64,000 bases of DNA from Robiginitalea sp. SC105. GTDB taxonomy: Bacteria > Bacteroidota > Bacteroidia > Flavobacteriales > Flavobacteriaceae. Below, piece by piece: positions 8,654 through 18,123 of the stretch (positions are counted from its first letter, which is position 1; every line of letters starts with the position of its first letter). The position numbers and the translations under genes are program-made. Location: assembly GCF_014243345.1 (NCBI RefSeq), contig NZ_JACLZF010000002.1, positions 434,001 to 498,000 on the forward strand, in the 5' to 3' direction. The notes beneath the pieces are model-generated. The model did not search any database. It was not told where the DNA came from and saw nothing but the letters and a program-made list of their open reading frames with translations.

Positions 8654-9202
8654 ATGAATCACACTGCCTTGAATCGCCCCGCCATCCTGTTTTCGACTTT
8701 CCTGCTAACCTTCTTCACGCTCCAGTGGGTTCGCGCCCAGGATACCCAGGCTGCCACCGACAACTGCAATTGCTGTACCGACCTGCATCGCGCCTTTGAT
8801 TTCTGGATCGGGGATTGGGAGGTAACCGGACCAACCGGTTCGCCGGCAGGCACCAACCGCATTGAACGGATCCAAGGGGGTTGTGTGCTGCAGGAACACT
8901 GGGTAGGTGCCGGGGGTGCGAATACGGGGACCAGCCTGAATTTTTACAATGCCAGGATGGGGGTGTGGGAACAATTGTGGGTGGATAATACCGGTTCGGC
9001 ACTGAAACTAAGCGGCGGGCCCGAAGGGGGCCGGATGGTGATGTCCTCTGAACCTTTCCGGGATACCGCTGGCAACGAGCGCGTCCACCGGATCACCTGG
9101 ACGCCCCGGGAGGACGGGACGGTCCGGCAGCATTGGGAGGTGTTGCAGGATGGGAAAACGGTGCAGACGCTGTTTGACGGGGTGTACCGGAGGAAGCAGT
9201 AA
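8654..9202 (+). CDS. Secreted protein with FDFWIGDW motif, probable beta-barrel fold
   Basis: The 182-residue reading from ATG 8654 gives a signal peptide (hydrophobic residues 10-25, cleavage near VRAQ). A cysteine-rich CNCC segment follows, then HRAFDFWIGDWEVTG, the hallmark of small DUF1579-like proteins expected to form lipocalin-like barrels. The rest alternates beta strands with conserved Trp residues (WEQLWVDN, ITWTPRED). It stands alone and is followed by a strong hairpin terminator. The ligand or reaction is unknown. The 275 bases upstream show no other gene. Confidence 0.75.
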   Translation: MNHTALNRPAILFSTFLLTFFTLQWVRAQDTQAATDNCNCCTDLHRAFDFWIGDWEVTGPTGSPAGTNRIERIQGGCVLQEHWVGAGGANTGTSLNFYNARMGVWEQLWVDNTGSALKLSGGPEGGRMVMSSEPFRDTAGNERVHRITWTPREDGTVRQHWEVLQDGKTVQTLFDGVYRRKQ

Positions 9203-9238
9203 CCGGCCGGGGAATAACCGGCCCCAATCAGCATTAAA

Positions 9239-9268
9239 AAACCCCGGAGCTATCTGACTCCGGGGTTT
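9239..9268 (+). terminator. Rho-independent terminator
   Basis: AAACCCCGGAG (9239-9249) pairs perfectly with CTCCGGGGTTT (9258-9268) around an 8-base loop. The A-run before and T-run after make it usable on either strand. It ends transcription of the FDFW gene; the rest of the gap to 9487 is AT-rich with no gene seen. Confidence 0.85.
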
Positions 9269-9487
9269 CCTAAACTAACTAACTCAAAAATACTAACTCA
9301 AATAATGCGGTCGCAATAAGCTTTTTTCAGATGCCCATGCCCGGTTGAGGCCGGTTGAAGGGAATTGATTACTCATGCTTCTTAATATTTTAACGGGGGC
9401 TTCCAAGGATTTAGTATACAGTTCGTTAAAATTTTTTCCTTCAGCATATAAACGGGGGACATGGGCTGAATTTGTCGGGAAACAAAG

Positions 9488-10210
9488 CTATGGTCCGGAA
9501 CTGAAACCGTCCTGCAGGGCAAACACTTTTTTCATCAGCAGGGTGGAGCGGGAGGATATCCGGGTTCGGATCTCGAGTTCTTCCCGGGCAATCACTTCAT
9601 AAACCCCCTGCAGCGCTTCCCGGGTCACATAGTCTGCCAGGTCCGGGTTGACCGGCTGCACCAGGGGGATACGGTTGTACCGGCTAATGAGTTCTCCCCA
9701 GACGCGGTCGGCACCCACGCGCTCAAAAGAACCTTTAATCACCGGCCTGAAGGCATCGTACAACGGGATTTCCGTCCGGCCCTTCAGGTAGCTTGTTGCG
9801 GCATTATCATTTCCCAGCAGGATGTCCCGCGCATGGGCGAAGGTGATCCCGGAGACCGCGTCGACAAATATGGGGGTAGCCCGGCCTACGGCATCCTCGG
9901 CAGCCCGGTTCAGCAGCAGCAGTCCCTCGTCGGCCAGCTGGTCCAACCCGATGTTCCTCAGGGTGCGATCCACTTTCTGCAATTGCTCCGGCAGGAGGAT
10001 GCGGACCTGCTCATCACCATAAAAGCCGTTCTCGGCAGCCAGCTTCGCCACCTGTTTTTCAATCCCCTGGTTAAGCGCCTGCCGGAGTCCCTGTGCGATT
10101 TCGGCCTCGGTTACCCCGCCCCCCTCGGGGAATTGGTCAATGACCTGCTGGAGTTCCCCGCAGGAAACTATCGTCAGGCAGATCAGGATGGAAAAGAGCC
10201 TTCTGTGCAT
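9488..10210 (-). CDS. DUF4197 family lipoprotein
   Basis: Starting at the Met at 10210 gives 240 residues with a lipoprotein signal ending at Cys17 (LTIVSC). The body is a DUF4197 domain: EIAQGLRQALNQGIEKQV near the start, then helices with the AFRPVIKGSFERVGADRVWGE type of segment and the GVYEVIAREELEIR C-terminus. DUF4197 proteins are periplasm-facing and of unknown function. It shares strand with purU but the 93-base gap leaves cotranscription open. Confidence 0.88.
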   Translation of the reverse strand: MHRRLFSILICLTIVSCGELQQVIDQFPEGGGVTEAEIAQGLRQALNQGIEKQVAKLAAENGFYGDEQVRILLPEQLQKVDRTLRNIGLDQLADEGLLLLNRAAEDAVGRATPIFVDAVSGITFAHARDILLGNDNAATSYLKGRTEIPLYDAFRPVIKGSFERVGADRVWGELISRYNRIPLVQPVNPDLADYVTREALQGVYEVIAREELEIRTRISSRSTLLMKKVFALQDGFSSGP

Positions 10211-10303
10211 GGAATCTGGAATTGGTCGTATGGGTATAACGAACATTCTGCCATTGTATTTTGGGGATGCAGCGGTATCGCGGGATTTGTGCCGGCAGGG
10301 CTT

Positions 10304-11152
10304 TCAGGCAAAAATGACCGTCTTGTTGTTGTAAACAAGGGTTTTGCGGTGAAGGTGGAGTTGTACGGCCCGGGCCAGGACGATTTTTTCCAGGTCCCGC
10401 CCCTTGGCGATGAAATCGGAAACGGTATGCATATGGGAGACAGGGGTCACGTCCTGGGCGATGATGGGTCCCTCATCCAGTTCTTCGGTCACGTAATGAC
10501 TGGTTGCCCCGATGATTTTAACCCCCCTCCTGAAGGCGGCGTGATACGGCCGGGCCCCCGCAAAGGCCGGCAGGAAGGAATGGTGGATGTTGATGATCCG
10601 ATTTGGGTAGGCCTCGATAAGGTCTTCCCCGACGATCTGCATATACCGGGCCAGGACAATGCAGTCCACCTGGTGCTCCCTGAGCAATTCCAGCTGTTTT
10701 GCCTCTGCTTCCGCCTTTTTCCCGGCATGGACGGGGATATGGTGGAAAGGGATGCCGAACTGGCGGGCGATTGGTTCGCAGTCCGGGTGGTTGCTCAGGA
10801 TAAAAGGGATGGTGGCATTGAGTTCCCCGGCTTCATAGCGGCTGAGCAGGTCGTAGAGGCAGTGGTTGTATTTGGACACGAAGACCGCCATTTTGCTCCG
10901 GTCTTCCATATAGAGGTTCCACTTCATCCGGTAGGTTGCCGCGGGTCCTGCGCTGAACTCCCTGCGGAAAGCCTCCTCCTGCCAGGTGTTCCCGGTAAAT
11001 TCGGCCTGCAGCCGCATGAAAAAGACCCCGGCCTCCATCTCCACATGCTGGTCCAGGTAGACCACATTGCCCCCGCGTTGCTGGAGAAAGCCGGTCACAC
11101 TGTGGATGATCCCCGGTTGATCCGGGCAATGGATGAGGACGGTTGCCGTCAT
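10304..11152 (-). CDS. purU: Formyltetrahydrofolate deformylase
   Basis: Hydrolyses 10-formyl-THF to formate and THF, balancing one-carbon pools. The 282-residue reading from the Met at 11152 has an N-terminal ACT domain (TATVLIHCPDQPGIIHSVTGFL) and a C-terminal formyl-transferase fold with the catalytic stretch IINIHHSFLPAF and GATSHYVTEELDEGPI. Length matches PurU (about 280). It is divergent from icmF. Confidence 0.95.
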   Translation of the reverse strand: MTATVLIHCPDQPGIIHSVTGFLQQRGGNVVYLDQHVEMEAGVFFMRLQAEFTGNTWQEEAFRREFSAGPAATYRMKWNLYMEDRSKMAVFVSKYNHCLYDLLSRYEAGELNATIPFILSNHPDCEPIARQFGIPFHHIPVHAGKKAEAEAKQLELLREHQVDCIVLARYMQIVGEDLIEAYPNRIINIHHSFLPAFAGARPYHAAFRRGVKIIGATSHYVTEELDEGPIIAQDVTPVSHMHTVSDFIAKGRDLEKIVLARAVQLHLHRKTLVYNNKTVIFA

Positions 11153-11209
11153 GCAGATGGAATTTGGGTAAAAATAAAAGATTGTTAAGAGAGTTGGGAA
11201 TTCCCTTCT

Positions 11210-11217
11210 TATTTTTG
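11210..11217 (+). promoter_or_regulatory. -7 promoter box of icmF
   Basis: TATTTTTG fits TAnnTTTG and lies 71 bases upstream of the icmF ATG, outside purU. A TTG at 11194-11196 is closer than the usual 19-base spacing. Confidence 0.4.
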
Positions 11218-11288
11218 TAAAATCCGAAGTCCAAAGCACCTTTGGCTGGCAATTCGGCAATTTATGTTGGAAAAGCACCAAAAATTAT

Positions 11289-14200
11289 ATGGAAGCCTCA
11301 AAACCCTATAAACCCGCACATAAAATCCGGATCGTTACCGCAGCCTCGTTGTTTGACGGGCATGACGCGGCGATCAATATCATGCGCAGGATTATCCAGG
11401 CCACGGGCGTGGAGGTGATCCACCTGGGGCATGACCGCAGCGTTGCCGAGGTAGTGGACTGCGCGATACAGGAAGATGCCAATGCCATTGCAATGACCTC
11501 CTACCAGGGAGGGCACAACGAGTATTTCCGTTATATGCACGACCTGTTACAGGAAAAGGGTGCGGGCCACATCCGGATATTCGGCGGGGGAGGGGGCGTG
11601 ATCCTGCCGGAGGAAATCCGGGAGTTGATGGACTACGGCATTACGCGGATCTATTCGCCGGACGACGGCCGCGAGATGGGCCTGCAGGGGATGATCAACG
11701 ATTTGGTGGAGGCCGCGGACTATTCGGTGGCGGAGCTGCCGCTCCCCGAAGGACAGCCGCTGGAGAAAGCGCTGGCCTCGCGGGACCCCCAGACCATTGC
11801 ACGGCTCATCAGCCTGGCGGAAAACCGGCCCGAAGCCTTTGAGTCGCTCCAGGAGAAAATGCCAAAGCCGGACAAGCCCGCGCCCGTCCTGGGGATCACC
11901 GGGACCGGCGGTTCGGGCAAGAGCAGCCTGGTGGATGAACTCGTGCGCAGGTTCCTGGCCGAGTACCCGGAACGCACCATCGGGATCCTGTCGGTGGACC
12001 CTTCGAAGCGAAAAACAGGGGGTGCCCTGCTCGGCGACCGGATCCGGATGAATGCCATCCACCACCCGAATGTCTATATGCGGTCCCTCGCCACCCGTCA
12101 GTCGAACCTGGCATTGTCCAGGCATGTGCGGGAAGGGGTGGATGTATTGCGCGCGGCGGGGTTTGACCTGGTGATCCTGGAAACTTCGGGGATTGGCCAG
12201 TCCGACACCGAGATCCTGGAGCATTCCGACGTGTCCCTCTACGTGATGACCCCGGAATTCGGGGCAGCCACCCAGCTGGAGAAAATCGACATGCTCGACT
12301 TTGCGGACCTGGTGGCCATCAACAAATTCGACAAGCGCGGGGCCCAGGATGCGCTCAGGGATGTCAAAAAACAGTACAAGCGCAACCACGGCATCTGGGA
12401 ACCGGGGGAATCGGACCTCCCGGTATACGGCACCATTGCCTCCCAGTTCAATGACCCGGGGATGAACCGCCTGTATGCCGCCGTCATGCAGCGGCTTGGG
12501 AATGCCGGTGCCGCGTGGGCGGCAGGTACCCATGCGCCAGTACAGGAAGAACCCGAAAAGATCTTTATCATCCCGCCGGCCCGGACGCGCTACCTGTCCG
12601 AGATTGCGGAGGCCAACCGGGGGTACGAATCCATGGTTTCCGAGCAGGCTGTCGTGGCCGAAAAACTCTACGGCCTGTATGTGTCTGTATGTACCCTGGC
12701 GGGGGTCCTATTGGAAAACGGGGAGCGGCCGCTGCTGGGACCGGATGGTCTGCAGGTCCCGGACCGCGAGAAAGGGGAATCCGCTTCGAAAAAGGGAACC
12801 GGGGATCAACGGGAGTTGTTGCAGGGGCTGCAGGAGGCCTTTGAAGGGATCCGGAAAGACCTGAACCCCCATTACTGGGACTTATTGCTGCATTGGCCTG
12901 ACCTGAGGGCGCGCTACCGGGAACCGGAATTCCGGTTTAAGGTCCGGGGGAAGGAAGTCCGTATGGAGACTCACACGGAATCCCTTTCCCACCAGCAGAT
13001 ACCAAAAGTTGCCCTGCCTTCCTACCGCAGTTGGGGGGACCTGTTGCGCTGGTTGCTCCGGGAAAATGTTCCGGGGTCATTTCCCTATACGGCCGGGCTG
13101 TACCCCTTTAAGCGGCAAGGGGAGGACCCCACCCGGATGTTTGCCGGGGAAGGCGGCCCGGAACGGACCAACCGCCGCTTCCACTACGTCAGTATGGACA
13201 TGCCTGCCAAACGGTTGTCCACGGCCTTTGATTCGGTGACCCTCTACGGGAACGACCCGGGGCACCGGCCGGATATCTACGGGAAAATAGGCAATGCAGG
13301 TGTCTCGGTCTGCTGCCTGGACGACGCCAAGAAACTCTACAGCGGTTTCGACCTGAGCGACCCGATGACCTCGGTGAGCATGACCATCAATGGCCCGGCC
13401 CCCATGTTGCTTGCGTTCTTCCTGAATGCGGCCATTGACCAGAATTGCGAGAAGTACATTGCCGAAAATGGCCTGGAACAGGAAACCGGGGCAAGGATCG
13501 CGGCCTATTTTAAGGAAAAAGGGGTGGCGCAACCCACCTACCGGGGGGAGTTGCCCGAAGGCAATAATGGCCTGGGGCTCCGCCTGCTGGGCCTGACGGG
13601 AGCCGATGTGCTGCCTGCTGAGGTGTACAACAGGATCCGGTCGGAGACACTTCGTTCCGTCAGGGGTACGGTCCAGGCGGACATCCTCAAGGAAGACCAG
13701 GCCCAGAATACCTGTATTTTTTCAACCGAGTTTGCCTTGCGGCTAATGGGGGATGTGCAGGAATACTTTATAACGAATGGCGTCCGGAACTTCTATTCGG
13801 TATCCATTTCCGGCTACCACATCGCGGAGGCGGGTGCCAATCCGATTACCCAACTGGCCTTTACCCTGGCCAACGGCTTTACCTATGTGGAATATTACCT
13901 GAGCCGGGGGATGGACATCGATGCATTCGGCCCCAACCTGTCCTTCTTTTTCTCCAACGGGATTGACCCGGAATACGCGGTGATCGGACGGGTGGCCCGC
14001 AGGATCTGGGCCAAGGCCATGCGCGAAAAATACGGGGCAGGCCCAAGGGCACAGATGCTCAAATACCATATCCAGACCTCCGGACGGAGCCTGCATGCCC
14101 AGGAAATCGACTTCAACGACATCCGCACCACCCTGCAGGCCCTTTATGCCATTTACGACAATTGCAATTCCCTGCACACCAACGCGTATGACGAGGCCAT

Positions 14201-14762
14201 TACCACCCCAACGGAAGAATCCGTCCGCAGGGCCATGGCCATCCAGCTGATCATCAACAAGGAATTGGGACTGGCAAAGAACGAGAATCCCCTGCAGGGT
14301 AGCTTTATCATCGAGGAACTCACCGACCTGGTGGAGGAAGCTGTGTTGATGGAGTTCGACCGCATTACGGAGCGGGGAGGCGTACTGGGGGCCATGGAAA
14401 CCATGTATCAGCGCTCGCGCATCCAGGAGGAAAGCCTGCACTATGAAACGCTGAAGCACAATGGGGAGTACCCGATAATCGGGGTCAACACCTTCCTGAG
14501 TTCCAAGGGGTCGCCCACCATCCTTCCCAGGGAGGTCATCCGGGCCACCGATGCGGAGAAGAAGGCGCAGATCGAAACCCTGGAACGCGTCCATAAACAG
14601 CACCGGGATATGGCCGCAAAAGGGCTGGCCCGCCTCAAGGAGGCCGCGGTGCGCAACGAAAATCTTTTTTCGGAATTAATGGAGGTTTGCAAATACTGCT
14701 CCCTGGGCGAAATCACCAGGGCCCTATTCGAGGTTGGGGGTCAGTATCGCAGGAATATGTAA
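11289..14762 (+). CDS. icmF: Fused isobutyryl-CoA mutase with G-protein chaperone (IcmF)
   Basis: Coenzyme-B12 enzyme interconverting isobutyryl-CoA and butyryl-CoA (some also isovaleryl/pivalyl-CoA). The 1157 residues hold three parts: a B12-binding domain (about 12-140) with the lower-ligand His in LFDGHDAA; a MeaI-type GTPase (about 200-420) with P-loop GTGGSGKSS from residue 205 and NKFD; and the mutase barrel (about 560-1130) with [14 protein letters not shown]. Two residues separate this from methylmalonyl-CoA mutase: Phe607 in YPFKR and Gln806 in AQNTC, where methylmalonyl enzymes have Tyr and Arg. Both match the isobutyryl type; that alignment was made by eye. Confidence 0.95.
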   Translation: MEASKPYKPAHKIRIVTAASLFDGHDAAINIMRRIIQATGVEVIHLGHDRSVAEVVDCAIQEDANAIAMTSYQGGHNEYFRYMHDLLQEKGAGHIRIFGGGGGVILPEEIRELMDYGITRIYSPDDGREMGLQGMINDLVEAADYSVAELPLPEGQPLEKALASRDPQTIARLISLAENRPEAFESLQEKMPKPDKPAPVLGITGTGGSGKSSLVDELVRRFLAEYPERTIGILSVDPSKRKTGGALLGDRIRMNAIHHPNVYMRSLATRQSNLALSRHVREGVDVLRAAGFDLVILETSGIGQSDTEILEHSDVSLYVMTPEFGAATQLEKIDMLDFADLVAINKFDKRGAQDALRDVKKQYKRNHGIWEPGESDLPVYGTIASQFNDPGMNRLYAAVMQRLGNAGAAWAAGTHAPVQEEPEKIFIIPPARTRYLSEIAEANRGYESMVSEQAVVAEKLYGLYVSVCTLAGVLLENGERPLLGPDGLQVPDREKGESASKKGTGDQRELLQGLQEAFEGIRKDLNPHYWDLLLHWPDLRARYREPEFRFKVRGKEVRMETHTESLSHQQIPKVALPSYRSWGDLLRWLLRENVPGSFPYTAGLYPFKRQGEDPTRMFAGEGGPERTNRRFHYVSMDMPAKRLSTAFDSVTLYGNDPGHRPDIYGKIGNAGVSVCCLDDAKKLYSGFDLSDPMTSVSMTINGPAPMLLAFFLNAAIDQNCEKYIAENGLEQETGARIAAYFKEKGVAQPTYRGELPEGNNGLGLRLLGLTGADVLPAEVYNRIRSETLRSVRGTVQADILKEDQAQNTCIFSTEFALRLMGDVQEYFITNGVRNFYSVSISGYHIAEAGANPITQLAFTLANGFTYVEYYLSRGMDIDAFGPNLSFFFSNGIDPEYAVIGRVARRIWAKAMREKYGAGPRAQMLKYHIQTSGRSLHAQEIDFNDIRTTLQALYAIYDNCNSLHTNAYDEAITTPTEESVRRAMAIQLIINKELGLAKNENPLQGSFIIEELTDLVEEAVLMEFDRITERGGVLGAMETMYQRSRIQEESLHYETLKHNGEYPIIGVNTFLSSKGSPTILPREVIRATDAEKKAQIETLERVHKQHRDMAAKGLARLKEAAVRNENLFSELMEVCKYCSLGEITRALFEVGGQYRRNM

Positions 14763-14772
14763 GGAGGCCCGC

Positions 14773-15162
14773 TCAGGAAATCCCCTTGCGCCATTTTTTG
14801 AACGACTGCCGGAAATGCTTTACTTCCCGTCGCATCAGGTCCAGGTATTCCCGTTCCCGTACCCCGTCTTTTTCCAACCCACGGCAATAGCTGTAGAGGT
14901 TGCGGGTCATCACATTGATAAAATGGATGCTTCTCTGGCGGATGGCCAGGGAAGGGGAGTTCTCGGCCCGGGCGATGTGCTGGGGGATGAGGATGGCATC
15001 CGTGAGCAGCGAATCCGCAATGTGGTCCCTCAGGCTGTTGGAATGCCCCAGGGTCAGCAAGTCCTTGTTCTGGGTGACATAGGAGGCAATTTCCCGGCTC
15101 ATGGTCCGGAGGGACAGGGCCTGGCGGTAGACGGGTAAATTTTTTATCCGCTCGTAGGACAT
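14773..15162 (-). CDS. Four-helix-bundle-like protein of unknown function
   Basis: 129 residues, all-helical by composition, highly charged, with no signal or membrane segment. The pattern MSYERIKNLPVYRQALSL ... SLRDHIADSLL ... RQRSIHFINVMTRNLYSYCRG recalls the small four-helix-bundle proteins related to those found in 23S rRNA intervening sequences, but the match is distant. It converges on icmF (10 bases apart) and diverges from the Lrp-type regulator across an AT-rich 113-bp gap, so that regulator might control it. Function unknown. Confidence 0.65.
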   Translation of the reverse strand: MSYERIKNLPVYRQALSLRTMSREIASYVTQNKDLLTLGHSNSLRDHIADSLLTDAILIPQHIARAENSPSLAIRQRSIHFINVMTRNLYSYCRGLEKDGVREREYLDLMRREVKHFRQSFKKWRKGIS

Positions 15163-15204
15163 TTTCTCTTTCAGTTTTTGTTAAAGATACTCCCGATATC
15201 CACT

Positions 15205-15275
15205 CGATTTAATTAAAGAATTAAAGGAAAAGATGTATATTTCCTTAATTAATAAGGTATTTAAATTAATTAGCC
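15205..15275. promoter_or_regulatory. AT-rich palindromic region between helix-bundle gene and Lrp regulator
   Basis: This gap is strikingly AT-rich against its GC-rich surroundings. AATTAAAGGAAA (15219-15230) mirrors TTTCCTTAATT (15240-15250), with further TTAATTAA-type palindromes on both sides. Lrp/AsnC proteins commonly bind AT-rich dyads at their own promoters, so autoregulation is a reasonable inference. No TAnnTTTG box is evident. Confidence 0.4.
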
Positions 15276-15740
15276 TTGAATATTAAGCTAGATAAGTTGC
15301 ATTGGAGTATCCTCTCCGCATTGCAGCAAAACGCGCGTATTTCCCTGTCCGCCCTGGGCCGGTCCATCGGGCTCACCCCGCCCGCCGTCGCGGAGCGGGT
15401 CAAGCGCCTGGAAGACCTTGGCGTGATCGAAGGGTACTGGACCGGGGTCTCCCACACCCGGGTAGGTTACCAGCTGAAGGCCATCATAACACTCCGGGCC
15501 TTTATGGGGAAACTCAAACCCTTTCTGGAACGGGTACGCAGCCTGGACGAAGTGATCAATTGTTACCGGATCACCGGAAATGAAAATATTATCATGGAGG
15601 TGGTCTTCCGCGACCAGTTCCACCTGGAGCGGTTCATTGACCAGTTGATCCAATACGGAGAAACGCGAACGCATATCATCCTTTCGGAGGTGATTTCCAA
15701 TGCCCCGATCCGCCGGATAACGGACTTGCCCCCGCCCTAG
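15276..15740 (+). CDS. Lrp/AsnC family transcriptional regulator
   Basis: 154 residues: an N-terminal winged helix (LHWSILSALQQNARISLSAL, then GLTPPAVAERVKRLEDLGVI) and a C-terminal RAM/ACT-like ligand domain (KAIITLRAFMGK ... VINCYRITGNENIIMEVV). Such proteins bind amino acids and control amino-acid metabolism. No ATG precedes the HTH, so the TTG at 15276 is the best start. It faces away from the helix-bundle gene. Targets and effector are unknown; the window also holds ilvE but no shared site was identified. Confidence 0.9.
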   Translation: MNIKLDKLHWSILSALQQNARISLSALGRSIGLTPPAVAERVKRLEDLGVIEGYWTGVSHTRVGYQLKAIITLRAFMGKLKPFLERVRSLDEVINCYRITGNENIIMEVVFRDQFHLERFIDQLIQYGETRTHIILSEVISNAPIRRITDLPPP

Positions 15741-15844
15741 TTGAGGAATCGGATATTTGTTTATCTTTAAAATACCCAGCGGCATTTGGCTCCTTCCGGC
15801 GGGATCCGCTACCGATTTGGCGGGATTTTTGATGGAGTAGCAGT

Positions 15845-17257
15845 ATGAAAATATTTTTTTTCCCGGTTCTTGCACTTCTGTTTGCCTTCCAGGCGCACGC
15901 ACAGGTCATTCACCTGAAAAAAGGGTTGATCAACGAAAACCTCCCTTTGTCGGATAGTATTGGCAGGGACCTCAGTTTTTACCTGCCCAAGGATTTTGAT
16001 CCCGGCCGGAAATGGCCCGTACTTTTTGTCTGTGATTTTACAGGCGATGCTACCCGGGCCCTCCGCTTTTTCCTGGGTGCAGCTGAAGCCAATGGATATA
16101 TTGTGGCAACCACCACGAGCCTGGTGGACAGCACGCAACTCACCGGCGGGGTCCTGAAATTTGCCAAAAGCCTGGATTTCCTGGGCACCATCCTCCCGCT
16201 GGACATGGACAGGCTCTACGCCGCCGGAATCGGGGACGGGGGGCAGTTTGCGGGATTGATGCCCAATATGGTCAAGGCCATATCGGGTGTGCTTTCAGTG
16301 GCTACCGGCCCCCCGAATATGGACCTGGTCAGTTCCCGCGCACCCTATCACTATGTGGCCCTGTTGAGCAGGTCAAATTTTTATTATCAGAATATGCGGT
16401 GGGCACGGGAGCTGTTCAACAACAAGAAGCTCGTCAATCATATCTTTTATTACAATGGCAATGGCGGGCTGCCTGATGAAACCCTCCTGGATCTAAGTAT
16501 TGCAACCCTCACCATCCAGGCCATGAAATCTGCGAAGATACCCAGGGACACCTTGCTGATCGAGCGCACCCGGAAGGCTTTTCTGGACCATTCCGACCTG
16601 TTGTGGCGTCGGGGCGAGGTGCTGGAGGCCTACAACGAGCTCGAACTGGCCATCGACCTCCTGGGTGGGCTCACGGATATGGAGCAACTTGAGGAGGCCC
16701 GTCGGGACCTGCGCAGGTCCGCAACATACAGGGCCCACAAAAGGGAAGCGGCCAAGTTTGAGTTAAAGGAAGATATCCTGCGCGAGGATTATTCCTATTA
16801 TCTGGAGGACGATGTGCTTACCTTCAATCTCGAAAACCTGGGTTGGTGGAAGTTTCAGATGGAAACCATCGAGGGGTTCAAGAAGAGCCAAAATCCGGAA
16901 GAAAAACTAATGGGCCTCCGTCTTGAGGGGTATCTTGAGGCACTTGCGGATGACTATATCCTTACGGCCCGTTCATCTGACAAACCCGACGAGGATGCCC
17001 TGGTATTCCTGCATATGCTGAAAACGATTATTAAACCGGAAGCCCCGGAAAACTATCTGACAGTGATCTCCCTGGCCTCCAAGTACAGCGACTTTGGGAC
17101 GGCCCTGTTTTACCTGGAGGAATTGCTGAAAACCGGTTATTCCGACAAGGACAGGCTCTATTCGCTGGAGCACACCGCCCTGCTCCGCATTGGCCCGGAA
17201 TTCAATGCGCTGGTGGAGAAATACCTGGACAGCGCCAGGTATGAGATCCCCGAATGA
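15845..17257 (+). CDS. Secreted alpha/beta-hydrolase-like protein lacking the nucleophile Ser
   Basis: 470 residues with a signal peptide (1-20, cleavage near AHAQ). Residues about 45-240 look like an esterase fold: the oxyanion strand YLPKDFDPGRKWPVLFV, then an elbow AAGIGDGGQF in which the expected G-x-S-x-G Ser is Asp131. The remaining half is helical, with repeat-like segments (LEAYNELELAIDLLGGL, ALFYLEELLKTGYSD) suggestive of TPR-like packing. This points to a pseudo-enzyme or binding protein outside the inner membrane. It sits alone between the Lrp regulator and a DUF1684 lipoprotein. Confidence 0.75.
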   Translation: MKIFFFPVLALLFAFQAHAQVIHLKKGLINENLPLSDSIGRDLSFYLPKDFDPGRKWPVLFVCDFTGDATRALRFFLGAAEANGYIVATTTSLVDSTQLTGGVLKFAKSLDFLGTILPLDMDRLYAAGIGDGGQFAGLMPNMVKAISGVLSVATGPPNMDLVSSRAPYHYVALLSRSNFYYQNMRWARELFNNKKLVNHIFYYNGNGGLPDETLLDLSIATLTIQAMKSAKIPRDTLLIERTRKAFLDHSDLLWRRGEVLEAYNELELAIDLLGGLTDMEQLEEARRDLRRSATYRAHKREAAKFELKEDILREDYSYYLEDDVLTFNLENLGWWKFQMETIEGFKKSQNPEEKLMGLRLEGYLEALADDYILTARSSDKPDEDALVFLHMLKTIIKPEAPENYLTVISLASKYSDFGTALFYLEELLKTGYSDKDRLYSLEHTALLRIGPEFNALVEKYLDSARYEIPE

Positions 17258-17370
17258 TCCCGGCAACTGGCTTTTTGATGGTGTTTTTCAGTTTTGTATC
17301 GGCCGGGACAGCCTCCTGCGGGTTGAAAAGGTTAATTTTAAACTAACTACCATACACAACTGATATTTCT

Positions 17371-18051
17371 ATGGTCAATCCCATCAAGGCCCTCCCTGGC
17401 ATCGCGCTTGCCGGTTTCCTGATCACCGGCGGATTGTCTTCCTGCAGGGATGGAAAACGCTACCACGAAGAACCGGAAACCGCGGCCGCGGAGGTTTCTG
17501 AGGTACCCCCCGGCGGACTGGGCGCTATCCTGAAATTCCAGGACGAACTCAACACGGAATTCCGCGACCCGGAGCAGAGCCCGCTGCCCAGGAACCTTAT
17601 TCAGAGTTTCGCCGGCCTCGCTTTTTTTGAACCGGACACCGCTTATCAGGTAATGGCCCGGTTGGTCCGGACCCCGGAGGCCCTGCCGTTTGAAATGCCC
17701 ACCACAACGGAGCGGATGAGCACGGAACGCAAATACGGCAACCTGCAATTCGAACTGATGGGCAACACGTATACCCTTGAAGTTTACCAGAGCCCGGAAC
17801 TACTTATGGAGGAAGGGTTCGAAGATTACCTCTTCCTCCCTTTCACCGACGCCACCAATGGGGAGGAAACCTATGAAGGAGGTCGCTATATGGATCTCAG
17901 GATCCCCCGGGGCGATTCCATTCTCCTCGATTTCAATACTGCCTACAATCCGTATTGCGCGTATAACCCCAAGTATTCATGCCCCCTCGTGCCATCGGTA
18001 AACAACCTTGACATCCCGGTCCGGGCCGGGGTGAAGGCCTATCGCAAATAG
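17371..18051 (+). CDS. DUF1684 family lipoprotein
   Basis: 226 residues with a lipoprotein signal ending at Cys25 (GLSSC). The DUF1684 core is unmistakable: YGNLQFELMGN, the YLFLPFTDATNGEETYEGGRY run and a cysteine-containing DFNTAYNPYCAYNPKYSCPL block, ending in an AG(V)K segment. The family is widespread and uncharacterised. Likely periplasm- or surface-facing. It converges with the porin gene at 18124. Confidence 0.9.
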   Translation: MVNPIKALPGIALAGFLITGGLSSCRDGKRYHEEPETAAAEVSEVPPGGLGAILKFQDELNTEFRDPEQSPLPRNLIQSFAGLAFFEPDTAYQVMARLVRTPEALPFEMPTTTERMSTERKYGNLQFELMGNTYTLEVYQSPELLMEEGFEDYLFLPFTDATNGEETYEGGRYMDLRIPRGDSILLDFNTAYNPYCAYNPKYSCPLVPSVNNLDIPVRAGVKAYRK

Positions 18052-18123
18052 AGAACCCCCGGCGGGTAGGCCAGGGGTCCTCATCATTAACCAAACTAAA
18101 CAAATGGGCGGCGTAAAAAGTCT

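Noticed and set aside
9273-9303. Repeated ACTAACTAACTC-like segment, also in the amt leader (about 20639)
   Set aside because: Short, simple sequence; it could be coincidence and has no defined function.
9375-9602. 75-residue plus-strand frame near the DUF4197 gene
   Set aside because: It overlaps the 3' end of a well-supported minus-strand lipoprotein gene, lacks a domain and has no promoter box.
11547-12533. Long minus-strand frame inside icmF
   Set aside because: It overlaps the conserved GTPase domain and has no family match; GC-rich codon pattern creates it.
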